A stretch of DNA of 64,000 bases, taken from assembly GCF_000179775.1 (NCBI RefSeq), contig NZ_AEEB01000005.1, positions 62,001 to 126,000 on the forward strand, written 5' to 3'. The position numbers and the translations under genes are program-made. Source of the DNA: Ahrensia sp. R2A130. GTDB taxonomy: Bacteria > Pseudomonadota > Alphaproteobacteria > Rhizobiales > Rhizobiaceae. Positions 15,764 to 25,034 of this stretch are shown piece after piece; position 1 is the stretch's first letter; every line of letters begins with the position of its first letter. The notes under the pieces were generated by a model that saw only the letters and a list, made by a program, of their open reading frames with translations, made no database searches and had not been told where the DNA came from.

Positions 15764-18277
15764 ATGATCAAAGCGAAGCAAAGTCCCCGCAGACTACAAA
15801 CCGGTGACACGCCACCTGCTGTCAGAACTCACAAGTTCCTAGAAGGCATCATAAAGCTACGCCGTGAAGTCGAGCGAACCCTGCCCGACAGAAAGTTACG
15901 TAGGGGGCGCTTAAAAGCGCTGCTGCACACGATCACAAGTCCGGTCGTACAACTGGGAAAAGCGCTGCGGCCTGTCGTCTCCACATTTTTTGCTATTCCA
16001 AGTTTGCGGAAATCTCTCATTGCTGGTCGCAATCTAGCGGCTGTCGCAGTTGTAAAACCACTGCGTGTTTGCAGTGCATTTGCAGTAAATACGCTCAAGC
16101 GCTTCAGTCGGCGTTACCGAAGCAGCATACGTGAATGGATCGGCAAGGCCATCGATCGCTTTGATGACGGCGAACCATCACAGTTCCAGATGACGATTTT
16201 CGATATTCTGGCTCACGTGGCGAAAGCGCGTGTTCCGCTTGTGTCACGAGCTGCACTGGGCACCATCCACGTCGCGGTTATGACTTTGACCGGGGCACGA
16301 CTTGCAGCTGGCAATCTCGATGAAGCGCTGAGGTTGGCACGGGTGCTGAACCTAGCCTTTCGCCCCTATATCCGCCGCCGGCAATTGCCCACCGCCTATG
16401 TTTATTTTCAGGTGCTGTTTTACTGCCGTCAATATGCCCGCATGGCGCGGGAAGTTCCCGGCAAAGAAACCATCACGCACCACTATCTCAACCACTGCAT
16501 AGGCGTGGCGCATCTTTATTGTTGGCATCCGGAACGAGCCGACTTCTATCTGCGGCAGGCGATAAGCATTAACAGTGGCTCATATCCCGACCACCGCATG
16601 CTTGGCCGTGCACGTTTGTTGACGGGTGAATTGTCCAAAGCAGCACGACACTTAAGTCGGTCGGTAGATTTCGCACCCAGCACCGTAATGGCTCATCAAA
16701 ACTACGCCGGGCGCTACGACACCAACACCTATCAGCCACTCGACTGGGAATTGCGCCGGTCGGGCCCGATGCTGATCTACGACAATTACGGACAGTTGGC
16801 GGAAGATTTTTTCCTGCTTGGCAATTTCGAAGCATCCTTCCGCTGCTATCAGGCAATGCTGAACTTTCAAAAGCGCTGGAGACGCAAACACCGGTTGCCA
16901 CAAACGCTGAAAGCTAAACTCGCAGCCAAATATAGTGATTTCGATCCCGACCAGCCCACACGCCTTCTGCCCTACGAGTGGGTCACCCAGTTTGGCCATA
17001 TCGGCCTGCTGGATATTTACACCAAGATGATGCGCCTCGGACGTTACCCGCAAGGCAACCACGTTCTTCTCGCACCTGCCGATAAGGTGGCCAACGAAGA
17101 ACTGCTGGCCCTGTGGGGCGAACACTTCACCATCGTGCGCGACGAGACGCTCGTGAACGAGTTGTTCCCGTGGCAACGCGTCATCGGCGATAACTTCATG
17201 GCCATTTTGGATGAAAATGGCGACGTCGAACCGTGGACGCTCGCAGGTGCCAAGGCGCAGGTGGAATGGGCAAAACACAAGCGCGCACCGATCCTGACAC
17301 TCAGCAAGGAAGCACGCAGCGAAGGTGAGAGAACTCTCGCCGAAATGAAGTTGCCGAAAGGCGCGTGGTATGTTGGCTTGCACGTGCGAGAAGGCGGTTT
17401 CTACACAGAGTCCAAAGGTTCAATTTCCACCCACCGCAATTCGCGGGTGGAAGACTATTTCTCTTCCATCAAAGCCATCACCGATGCTGGCGGTATCGTC
17501 ATCAGGCTCGGCGACAAATCAATGACGAAACTGCCAAAGATGGCAGGAGTGATCGACTACGCGCACTCACCGCATAAGTCACAATCGATGGATATTTTCC
17601 TCGCGGCCACCTGCCGCTTCGTCATCGGCACCACCTCTGGCCTCACCACAGTTTGCCTCGGTTTTGATACGCCTATGGTGCTGGTGAATTGCATTTCCAA
17701 CGACTGGCAGCTGTGGTCCGGCAACACAGATTTCATCATCAAGAAAGTGCGCGACACCACCACAGGCAGAATGCTGCCCTTCGCCGAAACCTATCGGCAA
17801 CCGATGCAGGGTTACCTCATCAACAACCTGGTTATGCAGCGAAAGGGCTACGAAATTCTGCCCAACACGGAAGGCGAGATCGAAGCTGCGGTGCGTGATA
17901 AGCTGGACATCATTTTGAGCGGCAAGCGCACATCAACCCGCAATCCACTTCTCAAAGAATGGCGCGCAGCGATGGAGGACAATTCGGCAATGTTCGGCGC
18001 CGCAACGCCATGCCTGTCATTTCTTGAGGCCAACCGCGAATTGTTGACGCCGGCAGCAGAGGTCCGGCCGGTTAAACAGGAAGAGAAGATCGGCCCTATT
18101 CGCTTCGACACAGCACCCCGCAAGGAAATCGTTCCCTATCGTTTGATGGCAGATCCGCAATGGTTGCCCATCCACGCAAAGGCCAAACCAGCACTGCGCG
18201 CCACCACTCCGAAACTGACAAGACAGCGGCCTTCAAGAAAACAAAGCAACTTGTCAGCACGTTGGCAAAAAAACTAG
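15764..18277 (+). CDS. Large TPR-containing glycosyltransferase-like protein (TIGR04372 type)
   Basis: 837 aa. It starts with a basic region of about 130 residues. A helical TPR-like zone follows (about 150-330; AAGNLDEALRLARVLNLAF, ARLLTGELSKAARHLSRSVD). A C-terminal domain (about 420-720) contains WYVGLHVREGGFY, RNSRVEDYFSSIKAITDAGG, VIRLGDKSMTKLP, IDYAHSPHKSQSMDIFLAAT and FVIGTTSGLTTVCLGFDTPM, a pattern I recognise from TIGR04372 putative glycosyltransferases. These often occur in glycan loci but their reaction is not established. No signal peptide or membrane segment. It is divergent from the HldE-like gene, with a 254-bp gap. Its TAG stop overlaps the stop of the next, convergent gene in a CTAG tetranucleotide. 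Confidence 0.75.
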   Translation: MIKAKQSPRRLQTGDTPPAVRTHKFLEGIIKLRREVERTLPDRKLRRGRLKALLHTITSPVVQLGKALRPVVSTFFAIPSLRKSLIAGRNLAAVAVVKPLRVCSAFAVNTLKRFSRRYRSSIREWIGKAIDRFDDGEPSQFQMTIFDILAHVAKARVPLVSRAALGTIHVAVMTLTGARLAAGNLDEALRLARVLNLAFRPYIRRRQLPTAYVYFQVLFYCRQYARMAREVPGKETITHHYLNHCIGVAHLYCWHPERADFYLRQAISINSGSYPDHRMLGRARLLTGELSKAARHLSRSVDFAPSTVMAHQNYAGRYDTNTYQPLDWELRRSGPMLIYDNYGQLAEDFFLLGNFEASFRCYQAMLNFQKRWRRKHRLPQTLKAKLAAKYSDFDPDQPTRLLPYEWVTQFGHIGLLDIYTKMMRLGRYPQGNHVLLAPADKVANEELLALWGEHFTIVRDETLVNELFPWQRVIGDNFMAILDENGDVEPWTLAGAKAQVEWAKHKRAPILTLSKEARSEGERTLAEMKLPKGAWYVGLHVREGGFYTESKGSISTHRNSRVEDYFSSIKAITDAGGIVIRLGDKSMTKLPKMAGVIDYAHSPHKSQSMDIFLAATCRFVIGTTSGLTTVCLGFDTPMVLVNCISNDWQLWSGNTDFIIKKVRDTTTGRMLPFAETYRQPMQGYLINNLVMQRKGYEILPNTEGEIEAAVRDKLDIILSGKRTSTRNPLLKEWRAAMEDNSAMFGAATPCLSFLEANRELLTPAAEVRPVKQEEKIGPIRFDTAPRKEIVPYRLMADPQWLPIHAKAKPALRATTPKLTRQRPSRKQSNLSARWQKN

Positions 18278-19308
18278 AGCACGACACGTTCTCCAGTATC
18301 GGCAGACCACTGAATGGCTTCGATCACCGCAAACGTAGCAAGGCCTTCTGCACCGGAAACGAGAGGCTTTTCATCACCGCGAATAACGGCTGCAAACTGT
18401 GCCATCTGCGCGACAAGCGGATCGGCGGACCCACGTGGATGCTGGGTGGCAGAGATTGGATTCCACCAACTGTTGCCGCCCTCATGCTTCCACAGTTTCA
18501 AGTCGGGAACCGATAGCGAGCCTTCCGTACCACCCAGCCGGTAACAGCTTTCCTGCGTCACAGGATAAATGGGGTACTCGCCGGAGGTATGTTCCCAACT
18601 CCACGGCGAAGCGATGCCATCAGCCACCGAAAGGGTGCCGACCGCACCGTTTGCAAACCGCAACAAAGCGCCTGCCAGTTCTTCATTCTCGCCGCCGCGA
18701 CGTGACGGCAGAGCTTCGGCATGAACCGAGGTGATCTCGCCGACGAGGTAACGCAGTAGATCGACATCGTGGACCAGATTGACCGAAATCGGCCCTGCTC
18801 CTTTTTGCGTACGCCACGGCGCTTCTGCAAAATAATCATCGGGCTTGTGGAACCAGCACTGGGCGTGGACAGCGCGGATATCTCCCAGCACTCCGCTGTC
18901 CACCAGTTCCCGCGCTTTTGCGATGAGCGGGTTGTGGCGACGGTGATGGCCGACGACCAGCGGCACATCTTTTTTGGCAGCGTGTTCCACCAGTCGAGAC
19001 GCCTCCTCGACAGACACGCCTATCGGTTTCTCGATCAATGTCGGCAGCCCGAAATTTACACACGCCGTAGCCTGCTCGACATGTTGCGGCGTTGGCGTCG
19101 CAAGGATGATACCGTCGAGACCACCTGCAGCCAGACAGTCTTCCAGATCACCGAAATGCGCCGCCCGCAAAGCATTGGCATCCTCGGCAGAGCCGGGTGC
19201 AACGTCGATGACAGCTGCAAGCTCCACGCCTTCCAACTGGGTGATGGCCTGCGCGTGGCGTTTCCCCACCAGACCGAGACCGGCAATGGCCAAACGAATG
19301 GACTTCAT
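18274..19308 (-). CDS. Gfo/Idh/MocA family oxidoreductase
   Basis: 344 aa from ATG ending at 19308, where the protein starts MKSIRLAIAGLGLVGKRHAQ; the frame could extend 16 codons but that adds nothing family-like. The Rossmann motif is AGLGLVGKRH, followed by ILATPTPQHVEQA, the signature LIEKPIGVSVEEA (EKP) and the C-terminal catalytic segment with GAGPISVNLVHDVDLLRYLVGEI (HxxD-type His/Asp). The family oxidises, epimerises or reduces sugars and inositols with NAD(P). It is transcribed towards the TPR-glycosyltransferase gene and divergently from aroQ. It probably modifies a sugar for the envelope glycan, though a catabolic role cannot be excluded. Confidence 0.87.
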   Translation of the reverse strand: MKSIRLAIAGLGLVGKRHAQAITQLEGVELAAVIDVAPGSAEDANALRAAHFGDLEDCLAAGGLDGIILATPTPQHVEQATACVNFGLPTLIEKPIGVSVEEASRLVEHAAKKDVPLVVGHHRRHNPLIAKARELVDSGVLGDIRAVHAQCWFHKPDDYFAEAPWRTQKGAGPISVNLVHDVDLLRYLVGEITSVHAEALPSRRGGENEELAGALLRFANGAVGTLSVADGIASPWSWEHTSGEYPIYPVTQESCYRLGGTEGSLSVPDLKLWKHEGGNSWWNPISATQHPRGSADPLVAQMAQFAAVIRGDEKPLVSGAEGLATFAVIEAIQWSADTGERVVL

Positions 19309-19441
19309 GTTTCGATTTTCCAGCTTCGATAGTTCAACCTGATTTCGCAGGAACATGAACCCCGTCGGCTTGCGCTATGCAAGGTGTCGCGGCACAAACC
19401 CGACTATCGAAACTTAGACACCGCTCAACAGGTCATCCGCC

Positions 19442-19882
19442 ATGTCTTCTCGCATCGTCATTCTCAACGGCCCAAACCTCAACCTGCTGGGCCTGCGCCA
19501 GCCAGAAATTTACGGTCATGACACGCTGGACGATGTTGCACGCAACTGCTCGGACCTTGCATCAAAACACGGTCTGGAAACCGAACTGTTCCAAACCAAC
19601 CACGAAGGCGAATTGGTGGAAATGATCCACGCTGCCCGTAATGATGCAGCGGGCATTATCATCAACCCGGGCGCGTTCAGCCACACATCCATCGCAGTGC
19701 TGGATGCGCTGATGGCATTCGATGGGCCGGTGCTGGAGGTTCACATTTCCAACATCCACAAACGCGAAACCTTCCGCCATCACTCCTACGTGTCCGGTCG
19801 CGCAGAAGGCGTGATCGCAGGCTTCGGGGTGCAAGGGTACGAGTTGGCCGTGCAACGCATGACGACTTTGTTGAAGACCTAG
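19442..19882 (+). CDS. aroQ: 3-dehydroquinate dehydratase, type II
   Basis: 146 aa, the normal length for the dodecameric type II enzyme of the shikimate pathway. It has the lid and active-site segment [19 protein letters not shown] (catalytic Tyr in the EIYG motif and Arg in the loop), [21 protein letters not shown] (Asn and His of the active site), and [20 protein letters not shown]. It removes water from 3-dehydroquinate to give 3-dehydroshikimate. The stop is followed by a structured repeat (19905-19998) that may act as the 3' end. In many alphaproteobacteria aroQ precedes accB-accC; those genes are not next to it here. Confidence 0.97.
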   Translation: MSSRIVILNGPNLNLLGLRQPEIYGHDTLDDVARNCSDLASKHGLETELFQTNHEGELVEMIHAARNDAAGIIINPGAFSHTSIAVLDALMAFDGPVLEVHISNIHKRETFRHHSYVSGRAEGVIAGFGVQGYELAVQRMTTLLKT

Positions 19883-19904
19883 TCACAGATCGCCGAGCAA
19901 TCAT

Positions 19905-19998
19905 AAGGCGGCGAAGAGCCGCCCGGCCATAGCTGCGCCGCGCCCGCGCAGCGAAGGGCGAAGCCCGACAGCGTGAGCGGACAAATAGCGAGCGCAAA
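19905..19998 (+). repeat. Hairpin-rich intergenic repeat, copy A
   Basis: Between the convergent aroQ and phosphodiester glycosidase genes. Hairpin 1 is GGCGGC-GAAGA-GCCGCC (19907-19923). Hairpin 2 has TGCGC/GCGCA arms. Hairpin 3 is GGGC-GAA-GCCC (19956-19966), followed by CGACAGCGTGAGCG. The middle part (from TGCGCC to CGAAGG) is identical to copy B at 47.3 kb, while hairpin 3 differs in sequence but still pairs. Confidence 0.8.
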
Positions 19999-20003
19999 CA
20001 AAT

Positions 20004-20726
20004 TTACCTCGGCATCACGCTGATCATCGGCCCAAGCGACCGCCAGCTTTCCTGACGAACGCCCGGCGCGCGGACGCCAGAAACCGAACCATCGAGAAAC
20101 AGCGCGTTCGGCGTTTTCAGGTTTTCACGGAACAACTGGCCGAACTGCCAGAACGTCACTGCTCCCCGCGAGATCGCGAAATGCACCACCGCGCCATCGG
20201 CTGAAACCCCAACGCCGTTCCTAATTTTACGGCTGTCAGAATTCTTCAGAAAGCGCGGGTGCAATTTGCCGTCGATCACCAACATCGGCCCGGACTGGGT
20301 AGCGAAGTCGACCTTTCGCTTCGCTTTCACGAAAGCCTTGGTTTCGCTCACCCCCACCGTATCGCCGTCCAGCCAGAACACACCGTTGGGCAGCAAATGG
20401 AAATTACCCCAACCGCCCTTGGTGGAAATGGCTTTGGTCTCGCGCCCCTGTTCCACATGCAGCCCGACTGCACCGAGGTCACTGTGATACATGCCGCCGT
20501 TCATCACCATCAACGGCGGTACTGGAAGGCTCTCCTCTAACCGCCGCAAGATGCCGTAGGGCTGGCCAGCACCGTCTTCCAGATGAACGGCGAGACGGGT
20601 TTTTGCGGTGTCGTAGCTGCACACGGTGAAGCGTTCCCCGCCGTGTTCGACCGCCCGACAGCCCTCGCCAGCGCCGCAAGTGCCCAATATCGCGCAGAAC
20701 ATCGAGATCAAAATTTGCCAAAGCAC
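20004..20726 (-). CDS. Phosphodiester glycosidase family protein (DUF2233/NAGPA-like), exported
   Basis: 240 aa from GTG 20726 (an ATG at 20702 is an alternative). A short N-terminal hydrophobic stretch (ILISMFCAILGTCGAG) looks like a signal peptide. The domain matches the NAGPA-like phosphodiester glycosidase fold: VMNGGMYHSDLGAVGLHVEQG, GNFHLLPNGVFWLDGD, FATQSGPMLVIDGKLHP, SRKIRNGVGVSADG, FAISRGAVTFWQFGQLF and ALFLDGSVSG. Eukaryotic NAGPA uncovers mannose-6-P by removing GlcNAc; bacterial members are mostly uncharacterised and often annotated as exopolysaccharide-related. A periplasmic glycan-processing role is plausible. Confidence 0.8.
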   Translation of the reverse strand: MLWQILISMFCAILGTCGAGEGCRAVEHGGERFTVCSYDTAKTRLAVHLEDGAGQPYGILRRLEESLPVPPLMVMNGGMYHSDLGAVGLHVEQGRETKAISTKGGWGNFHLLPNGVFWLDGDTVGVSETKAFVKAKRKVDFATQSGPMLVIDGKLHPRFLKNSDSRKIRNGVGVSADGAVVHFAISRGAVTFWQFGQLFRENLKTPNALFLDGSVSGVRAPGVRQESWRSLGPMISVMPR

Positions 20727-20830
20727 AGCCGCTTACCCTTCTCAATTCTTGACGGTTCGCCCGCGCGGTCGCATATCACCAACAACGCGCATCGTAATGC
20801 GTAAGATAGCGATTCAACGGGGGCCGAACC

Positions 20831-22240
20831 ATGGCACGCACACTCTACGACAAGATCTGGGACGATCATCTGGTTCATGAAGCCGAGGACGGCACGGCGC
20901 TGCTCTATATCGACCGTCATCTGGTCCACGAAGTGACGTCGCCCCAGGCCTTCGAAGGCCTGCGAATGACCAACCGCAAGGTGCACGCACCGGGCAAGAC
21001 GCTGGCCGTGGTGGACCACAACGTGCCCACGACCGACCGCTCGCAGGGCATCGCCAACGAAGAGTCCCGCATTCAGGTGGAAGCGCTGGCCAAGAACGCA
21101 GCGGAATTCGGTGTCGAATATTATTCCGAGACCGACAAGCGCCAGGGCATCGTCCACATCATCGGCCCTGAGCAGGGCTTTACCCTGCCCGGCATGACGA
21201 TTGTTTGCGGCGACAGCCACACCTCGACCCACGGCGCATTCGGCGCGCTGGCCCACGGTATAGGCACGTCGGAGGTCGAGCACGTTCTCGCCACGCAAAC
21301 GCTGATCCAGAAAAAAGCCAAGAATATGAAGGTCGAAGTCACCGGCGGCGAGGGCGGCAAGCTCCCCGACGGCGTGACAGCAAAAGACATCATCCTCGCC
21401 ATCATCGGTGAAATCGGCACCGCTGGCGGCACCGGCTACGTCATAGAATTCTGCGGCACGGCCATCGAAGCCTTGTCGATGGAAGGCCGAATGACCGTCT
21501 GCAACATGACCATCGAAGGCGGCGCGCGCGCTGGCCTTATCGCGCCGGACCAGAAAACTTTCGACTACATCGAAGGCAAACCCAAGGCCCCCACCGGCAA
21601 GGCGTGGGACATGGCGCTGGATTATTGGAAAACGCTGTTCACCGAAGACGACGCCCATTTCGACAAAGTCGTCACGCTGGACGCCCGCGATCTGACACCC
21701 ATCGTGTCTTGGGGTTCGTCGCCGGAAGACGTGGTGGCCGTGACCGGCGAAGTGCCTGACCCCGCCCTCATCGAAGACGAAAACAAGCGCGCCTCCAAAC
21801 AGCGTGCGCTCGACTATATGGGCCTCACCCCCGGCACCAAGATCACCGACATCACGCTGGACCGCGTGTGGATCGGCTCCTGCACCAACGGTCGTATCGA
21901 AGATTTGCGCGAAGTCGCCAAAATCCTCGACGGCAAAAAGATCGCAGACACCGTCTCCGCCATGATCGTTCCCGGTTCCGGCCTCGTGAAGGAACAGGCG
22001 GAAGCGGAAGGGTTGCACACGATCTTCCTTGCAGCCGGTGCCGAGTGGCGCGAGCCGGGCTGCTCCATGTGTCTGGCCATGAACGACGACCGGTTGAAGC
22101 CGGAAGAGCGCTGCGCCTCCACATCCAACCGCAACTTCGAAGGCCGCCAAGGCTTCAAAGGCCGCACTCACCTCGTCTCGCCAGCCATGGCGGCAGCAGC
22201 CGGTGTTGCCGGTCACTTCGTGGACGTGCGCGACCTTTAA
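20831..22240 (+). CDS. leuC: 3-isopropylmalate dehydratase, large subunit
   Basis: 469 aa, preceded by GGGGG. It carries all aconitase-family landmarks: [45 protein letters not shown], and the three [4Fe-4S] cysteines in WIGSCTNGR and [11 protein letters not shown], ending in [24 protein letters not shown]. Together with LeuD it isomerises 2-isopropylmalate to 3-isopropylmalate in leucine synthesis. LeuD is encoded 1.8 kb downstream, separated by a GGDEF gene and a small DUF1737 gene, an arrangement common in rhizobia. A strong terminator follows at 22304. Confidence 0.98.
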   Translation: MARTLYDKIWDDHLVHEAEDGTALLYIDRHLVHEVTSPQAFEGLRMTNRKVHAPGKTLAVVDHNVPTTDRSQGIANEESRIQVEALAKNAAEFGVEYYSETDKRQGIVHIIGPEQGFTLPGMTIVCGDSHTSTHGAFGALAHGIGTSEVEHVLATQTLIQKKAKNMKVEVTGGEGGKLPDGVTAKDIILAIIGEIGTAGGTGYVIEFCGTAIEALSMEGRMTVCNMTIEGGARAGLIAPDQKTFDYIEGKPKAPTGKAWDMALDYWKTLFTEDDAHFDKVVTLDARDLTPIVSWGSSPEDVVAVTGEVPDPALIEDENKRASKQRALDYMGLTPGTKITDITLDRVWIGSCTNGRIEDLREVAKILDGKKIADTVSAMIVPGSGLVKEQAEAEGLHTIFLAAGAEWREPGCSMCLAMNDDRLKPEERCASTSNRNFEGRQGFKGRTHLVSPAMAAAAGVAGHFVDVRDL

Positions 22241-22303
22241 GATATCTCTGCGACATTAAGTTTGCGGGTGTGAGTAGGCGATAACTTGCCAGTGGAAATT
22301 TGA

Positions 22304-22338
22304 ATGGCGGTGGAGTTGCTCCATCGCCATTTTGTTTC
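22304..22338 (+). terminator. Rho-independent terminator after leuC
   Basis: Arms ATGGCGGTGGAG (22304-22315) and CTCCATCGCCAT (22319-22330) pair over 12 bp with one G-U pair around a TTG loop, followed directly by TTTGTTT. It is 64 nt after the leuC stop and separates leuC from the GGDEF gene. Confidence 0.85.
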
Positions 22339-22472
22339 CGTTCAAAGCAATCCAGCAAATGGCAGGATCATTTTATCAATGTCACAAATCCCACGTTAAC
22401 GCTTGCATCACTTGAAACCTGTATGTCTGCAGGGGTATCGCGCCCGCGATACAGAGCGAAACGAGGGCGAAT

Positions 22473-23726
22473 ATGTCGGAGCAAACGCTGCTGCAGCTTT
22501 TGCAGCCAATGACCTATGCCATCATGGCGGCAGGTTTCTGCAGCATCTATCTCTATTCCCGTGAGCTGCGCTCGGCCAAGTTCTGGGCCCTGTCCTACAT
22601 GTTCGGCTCGATCGCTTTCCTGCTCGACTTCTCATTCATTGTGAACATGACTCACCTGTCCTCGTGGACGGCCAATATGTTTTACTTTCTTGCTTCCAGC
22701 ATGTTTGTGATCGGTCATTTCGTACGTCTGAAACGTCCGGTTCCGATCAAGACAATAACTGCGCTGGGTGCAGGCATCGTCATCTCCATGATTATGTTCC
22801 GCCACGTAATGCCTGATACGGCAACGCGCACGATAGCAATGAACCTGTTCAACGCCCTCATCTTCATGTTACCAATTTCGGCACTACTGCGCCCTAACGA
22901 AAAGCGCCCGAAAATTCCGTTGGTGGATAAAGTCGCAGGCGTGGTGCTGGTTTTCTTCGTCGCAACCTTCTTCGTCCGTATCGGATTGCTGGCGTCCGGC
23001 ACAATCGATCAAAACCTTACCGACAGCGGCTACGTAACCTCGTGGATGGCATCGTCGTTCCGCATTGTCACCACCTTCTGTGCCATCGGTTCAGCTGTTG
23101 CTCTTTACGTCATGTTGGGCATCGACATGACAGCGCGCCTACAGCGACGGACACAAATAGATTCGATGACCACACTGTTGAACAAACACACCTTCGAGAT
23201 TCAGGCGAACCTGCTTATATCCCCAGGCAGATCGGCTGAGGGACGCGGCCACAGCCTCGTAGTTTGCGACATCGACAACTTCAAAGCCATCAACGACACA
23301 CTCGGTCATGCAGCAGGAGATGTTGTTATCGCCTGGATTGGCCGAATTTTGGGCAACACAGTTCGCACATCGGATCTGGCAGGACGTGTGGGCGGCGAAG
23401 AATTTGCGCTGCTTCTACGCGATTGTAATGAGCAAGACGCAGCAGCGGTCGCAGAAGCCCTGCGGGATGTGGTTTCAAGCCACGCTATGGATATCGAAGG
23501 CCGGAAAATCGCGGTCACAGCAAGCTTCGGTGTAGCCCACGCACATTTCTCGGAGAGCTTTCCAGAACTGTTCGACCGGGCCGACAAGCAGCTTTACCGC
23601 GCCAAAGAAAATGGCCGCAACTGCGTCTGCGTCGCTCCGCAAGACTATTCTCGTGCACAACGACAAACGGAAAACATTGTCCGGCCATCAGAATTTCAGC
23701 GTCCGCCAGTAGCCCGCGCCGGATAA
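22473..23726 (+). CDS. Membrane-bound diguanylate cyclase (GGDEF domain)
   Basis: 417 aa. The N-terminal half (about 1-215) has around six to seven hydrophobic segments and no named sensor signature (e.g. YAIMAAGFCSIYLYSREL, AGVVLVFFVATFFVRIGLL). The GGDEF domain starts near QIDSMTTLLNKHTFE. It contains VVCDIDNFKAINDTLGH and the active motif GGEEF, and the inhibitory I-site RTSD lies exactly five residues before it. It should make cyclic di-GMP from GTP and be feedback-inhibited. c-di-GMP usually promotes polysaccharide production and sessile growth in this group, but a link with the flanking glycan loci is inference. Ends in a proline-containing, low-complexity tail. Confidence 0.92.
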   Translation: MSEQTLLQLLQPMTYAIMAAGFCSIYLYSRELRSAKFWALSYMFGSIAFLLDFSFIVNMTHLSSWTANMFYFLASSMFVIGHFVRLKRPVPIKTITALGAGIVISMIMFRHVMPDTATRTIAMNLFNALIFMLPISALLRPNEKRPKIPLVDKVAGVVLVFFVATFFVRIGLLASGTIDQNLTDSGYVTSWMASSFRIVTTFCAIGSAVALYVMLGIDMTARLQRRTQIDSMTTLLNKHTFEIQANLLISPGRSAEGRGHSLVVCDIDNFKAINDTLGHAAGDVVIAWIGRILGNTVRTSDLAGRVGGEEFALLLRDCNEQDAAAVAEALRDVVSSHAMDIEGRKIAVTASFGVAHAHFSESFPELFDRADKQLYRAKENGRNCVCVAPQDYSRAQRQTENIVRPSEFQRPPVARAG

Positions 23727-23765
23727 ATCATCCAGCTACAAGGTATCTCTGTGCGAATTAGCGCA

Positions 23766-23972
23766 CTACTGCTCGCCCAGCTTCATGTCCGGCGAATAGT
23801 CCTTACCCTTCACCTTTTTCACCACAGCCTGCGCACAAACGGTTTTGCCGGTGGTGGTGTCGAACGTCATGGTCGGTGAACCGTGCAGCGTCCAACCCTT
23901 GGCAATCGCCAGCGACACCTTGTGGCAAAAAGCGGAATCATCACCGCCGGTAAGCAATCTGTAGAGTTTCAT
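23766..23972 (-). CDS. Small DUF1737 family protein
   Basis: 68 aa from the Met at 23972; the frame is open further but the family start is MKLYRLLTGGDDSAFC. The pattern YRLLTG-DDsaFCHKVs-AiakGWtLHGSPTMTFD matches DUF1737, a domain of unknown function found in small alphaproteobacterial proteins. The C-terminal tail ends in KGKDYSPDMKLGEQ. It sits between the GGDEF gene and leuD on the opposite strand. No membrane segment. Function unknown. Confidence 0.8.
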   Translation of the reverse strand: MKLYRLLTGGDDSAFCHKVSLAIAKGWTLHGSPTMTFDTTTGKTVCAQAVVKKVKGKDYSPDMKLGEQ

Positions 23973-24081
23973 GGCATCGTCCCGCGTTGACGTTTGGCTT
24001 GGCCGTTTGGATTGCCTGCTGTAACAAGGCGGCAACCGCGTGGCCATGGTTGCCGTGCACCAAATGTAAGAGGCGCATTTC

Positions 24082-24687
24082 ATGGAAAAATTCGACACAC
24101 TCACCGGCGTTGCAGCACCGTTGCCGATCATCAATATCGACACCGATATGATCATCCCCAAAGACTATCTGAAAACAATCAAACGCACCGGTTTGGCAGA
24201 AGGCCTGTTCGCCGAAATGCGGTTGAACGAAGATGGTTCGGAGAAGCCCGAATTTGTGCTGAACAAGCCCGCTTACCGCGAGGCGCAAATTCTGGTGGCC
24301 GGCGATAATTTCGGCTGCGGATCATCACGCGAACATGCGCCGTGGGCGCTGCTGGACCGTGGCATCCGCTGCATCATCTCGACGTCGTTTGCAGACATTT
24401 TCTACAACAACTGTTTCAAAAATGGCGTTTTGCCGGTGGTCGTCTCCGAAGACGATCTTGAAAAACTGATGGACGACGCCTCGCGTGGCGCAAACGCTGT
24501 GCTGACCGTGGATCTGGAAACCCAATCCATCACCGGCCCGGATGGCGGCACGATCACCTTCGACATCGACGCCCACAAGAAGCACTGCATGTTGAACGGT
24601 CTCGACGATATCGGCCTGACCCTGGAAAAGGCCGACAACATCGTGACCTACGAAAGCAAGCTCGAAGCCAACCGCCCTTGGGTGTAA
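24082..24687 (+). CDS. leuD: 3-isopropylmalate dehydratase, small subunit
   Basis: 201 aa with AGAGG upstream. The swivel domain is complete: [41 protein letters not shown] with the substrate-binding SSRE loop, [23 protein letters not shown], and [22 protein letters not shown]. It forms the isopropylmalate isomerase with LeuC. The divergent DUF1737 start is 110 bp upstream, so the leuD promoter must lie within that gap or in DUF1737. Its stop is 12 nt from the stop of the convergent phhB gene. Confidence 0.98.
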   Translation: MEKFDTLTGVAAPLPIINIDTDMIIPKDYLKTIKRTGLAEGLFAEMRLNEDGSEKPEFVLNKPAYREAQILVAGDNFGCGSSREHAPWALLDRGIRCIISTSFADIFYNNCFKNGVLPVVVSEDDLEKLMDDASRGANAVLTVDLETQSITGPDGGTITFDIDAHKKHCMLNGLDDIGLTLEKADNIVTYESKLEANRPWV

Positions 24688-24698
24688 TTGGGTATAAT

Positions 24699-25013
24699 TT
24701 AGACGTCTTTCCCTCTGGCAGCGTGGAAATCCATCCGCGCGGCCAAGGCAAAATCGCGCTGCGACAGGCCTTTGATATCGTGGCTGGTCAACGTCACATC
24801 AACGGTGCGGTAGTTGTTGGACCAATCGGGATGATGGTCCAGCTTCTCAGCCTCGATGGCGCAAGCGGCCATGAAGGCGAAGGCGCTGGCAAAACTGTCG
24901 AAGCGAAAGCTACGATGAATTGCACGGCCATCATCAGCAAGCGTCCAGCCGCTCAACGAGCTTAGAACTTCTGCCACGGCAGCTTCATCAAGACTGTCAT
25001 CCGGTCGTGCCAT
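24699..25013 (-). CDS. phhB: Pterin-4a-carbinolamine dehydratase
   Basis: 104 aa, the usual length. The active-site signature is EKLDHHPDWSNNYRTVDVTLTSHDIKGLSQRDFALA (histidines of DHHPDW and the SHD motif). The enzyme dehydrates 4a-hydroxytetrahydropterin to regenerate the cofactor of aromatic amino-acid hydroxylases. No phenylalanine hydroxylase gene is in the window; in many alphaproteobacteria the gene is solitary. It follows thpR on the same strand after 21 nt, so the two are probably co-transcribed with rimM. Confidence 0.93.
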   Translation of the reverse strand: MARPDDSLDEAAVAEVLSSLSGWTLADDGRAIHRSFRFDSFASAFAFMAACAIEAEKLDHHPDWSNNYRTVDVTLTSHDIKGLSQRDFALAARMDFHAARGKDV

Positions 25014-25034
25014 GGTGTCCGTTCTCCGGTTACT

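Noticed and set aside
20708..22216. 502-codon open frame antisense to leuC
   Set aside because: Pure shadow of leuC caused by its codon bias. The protein is rich in His, Gly and Asp with no domain, and the plus strand encodes a complete LeuC.
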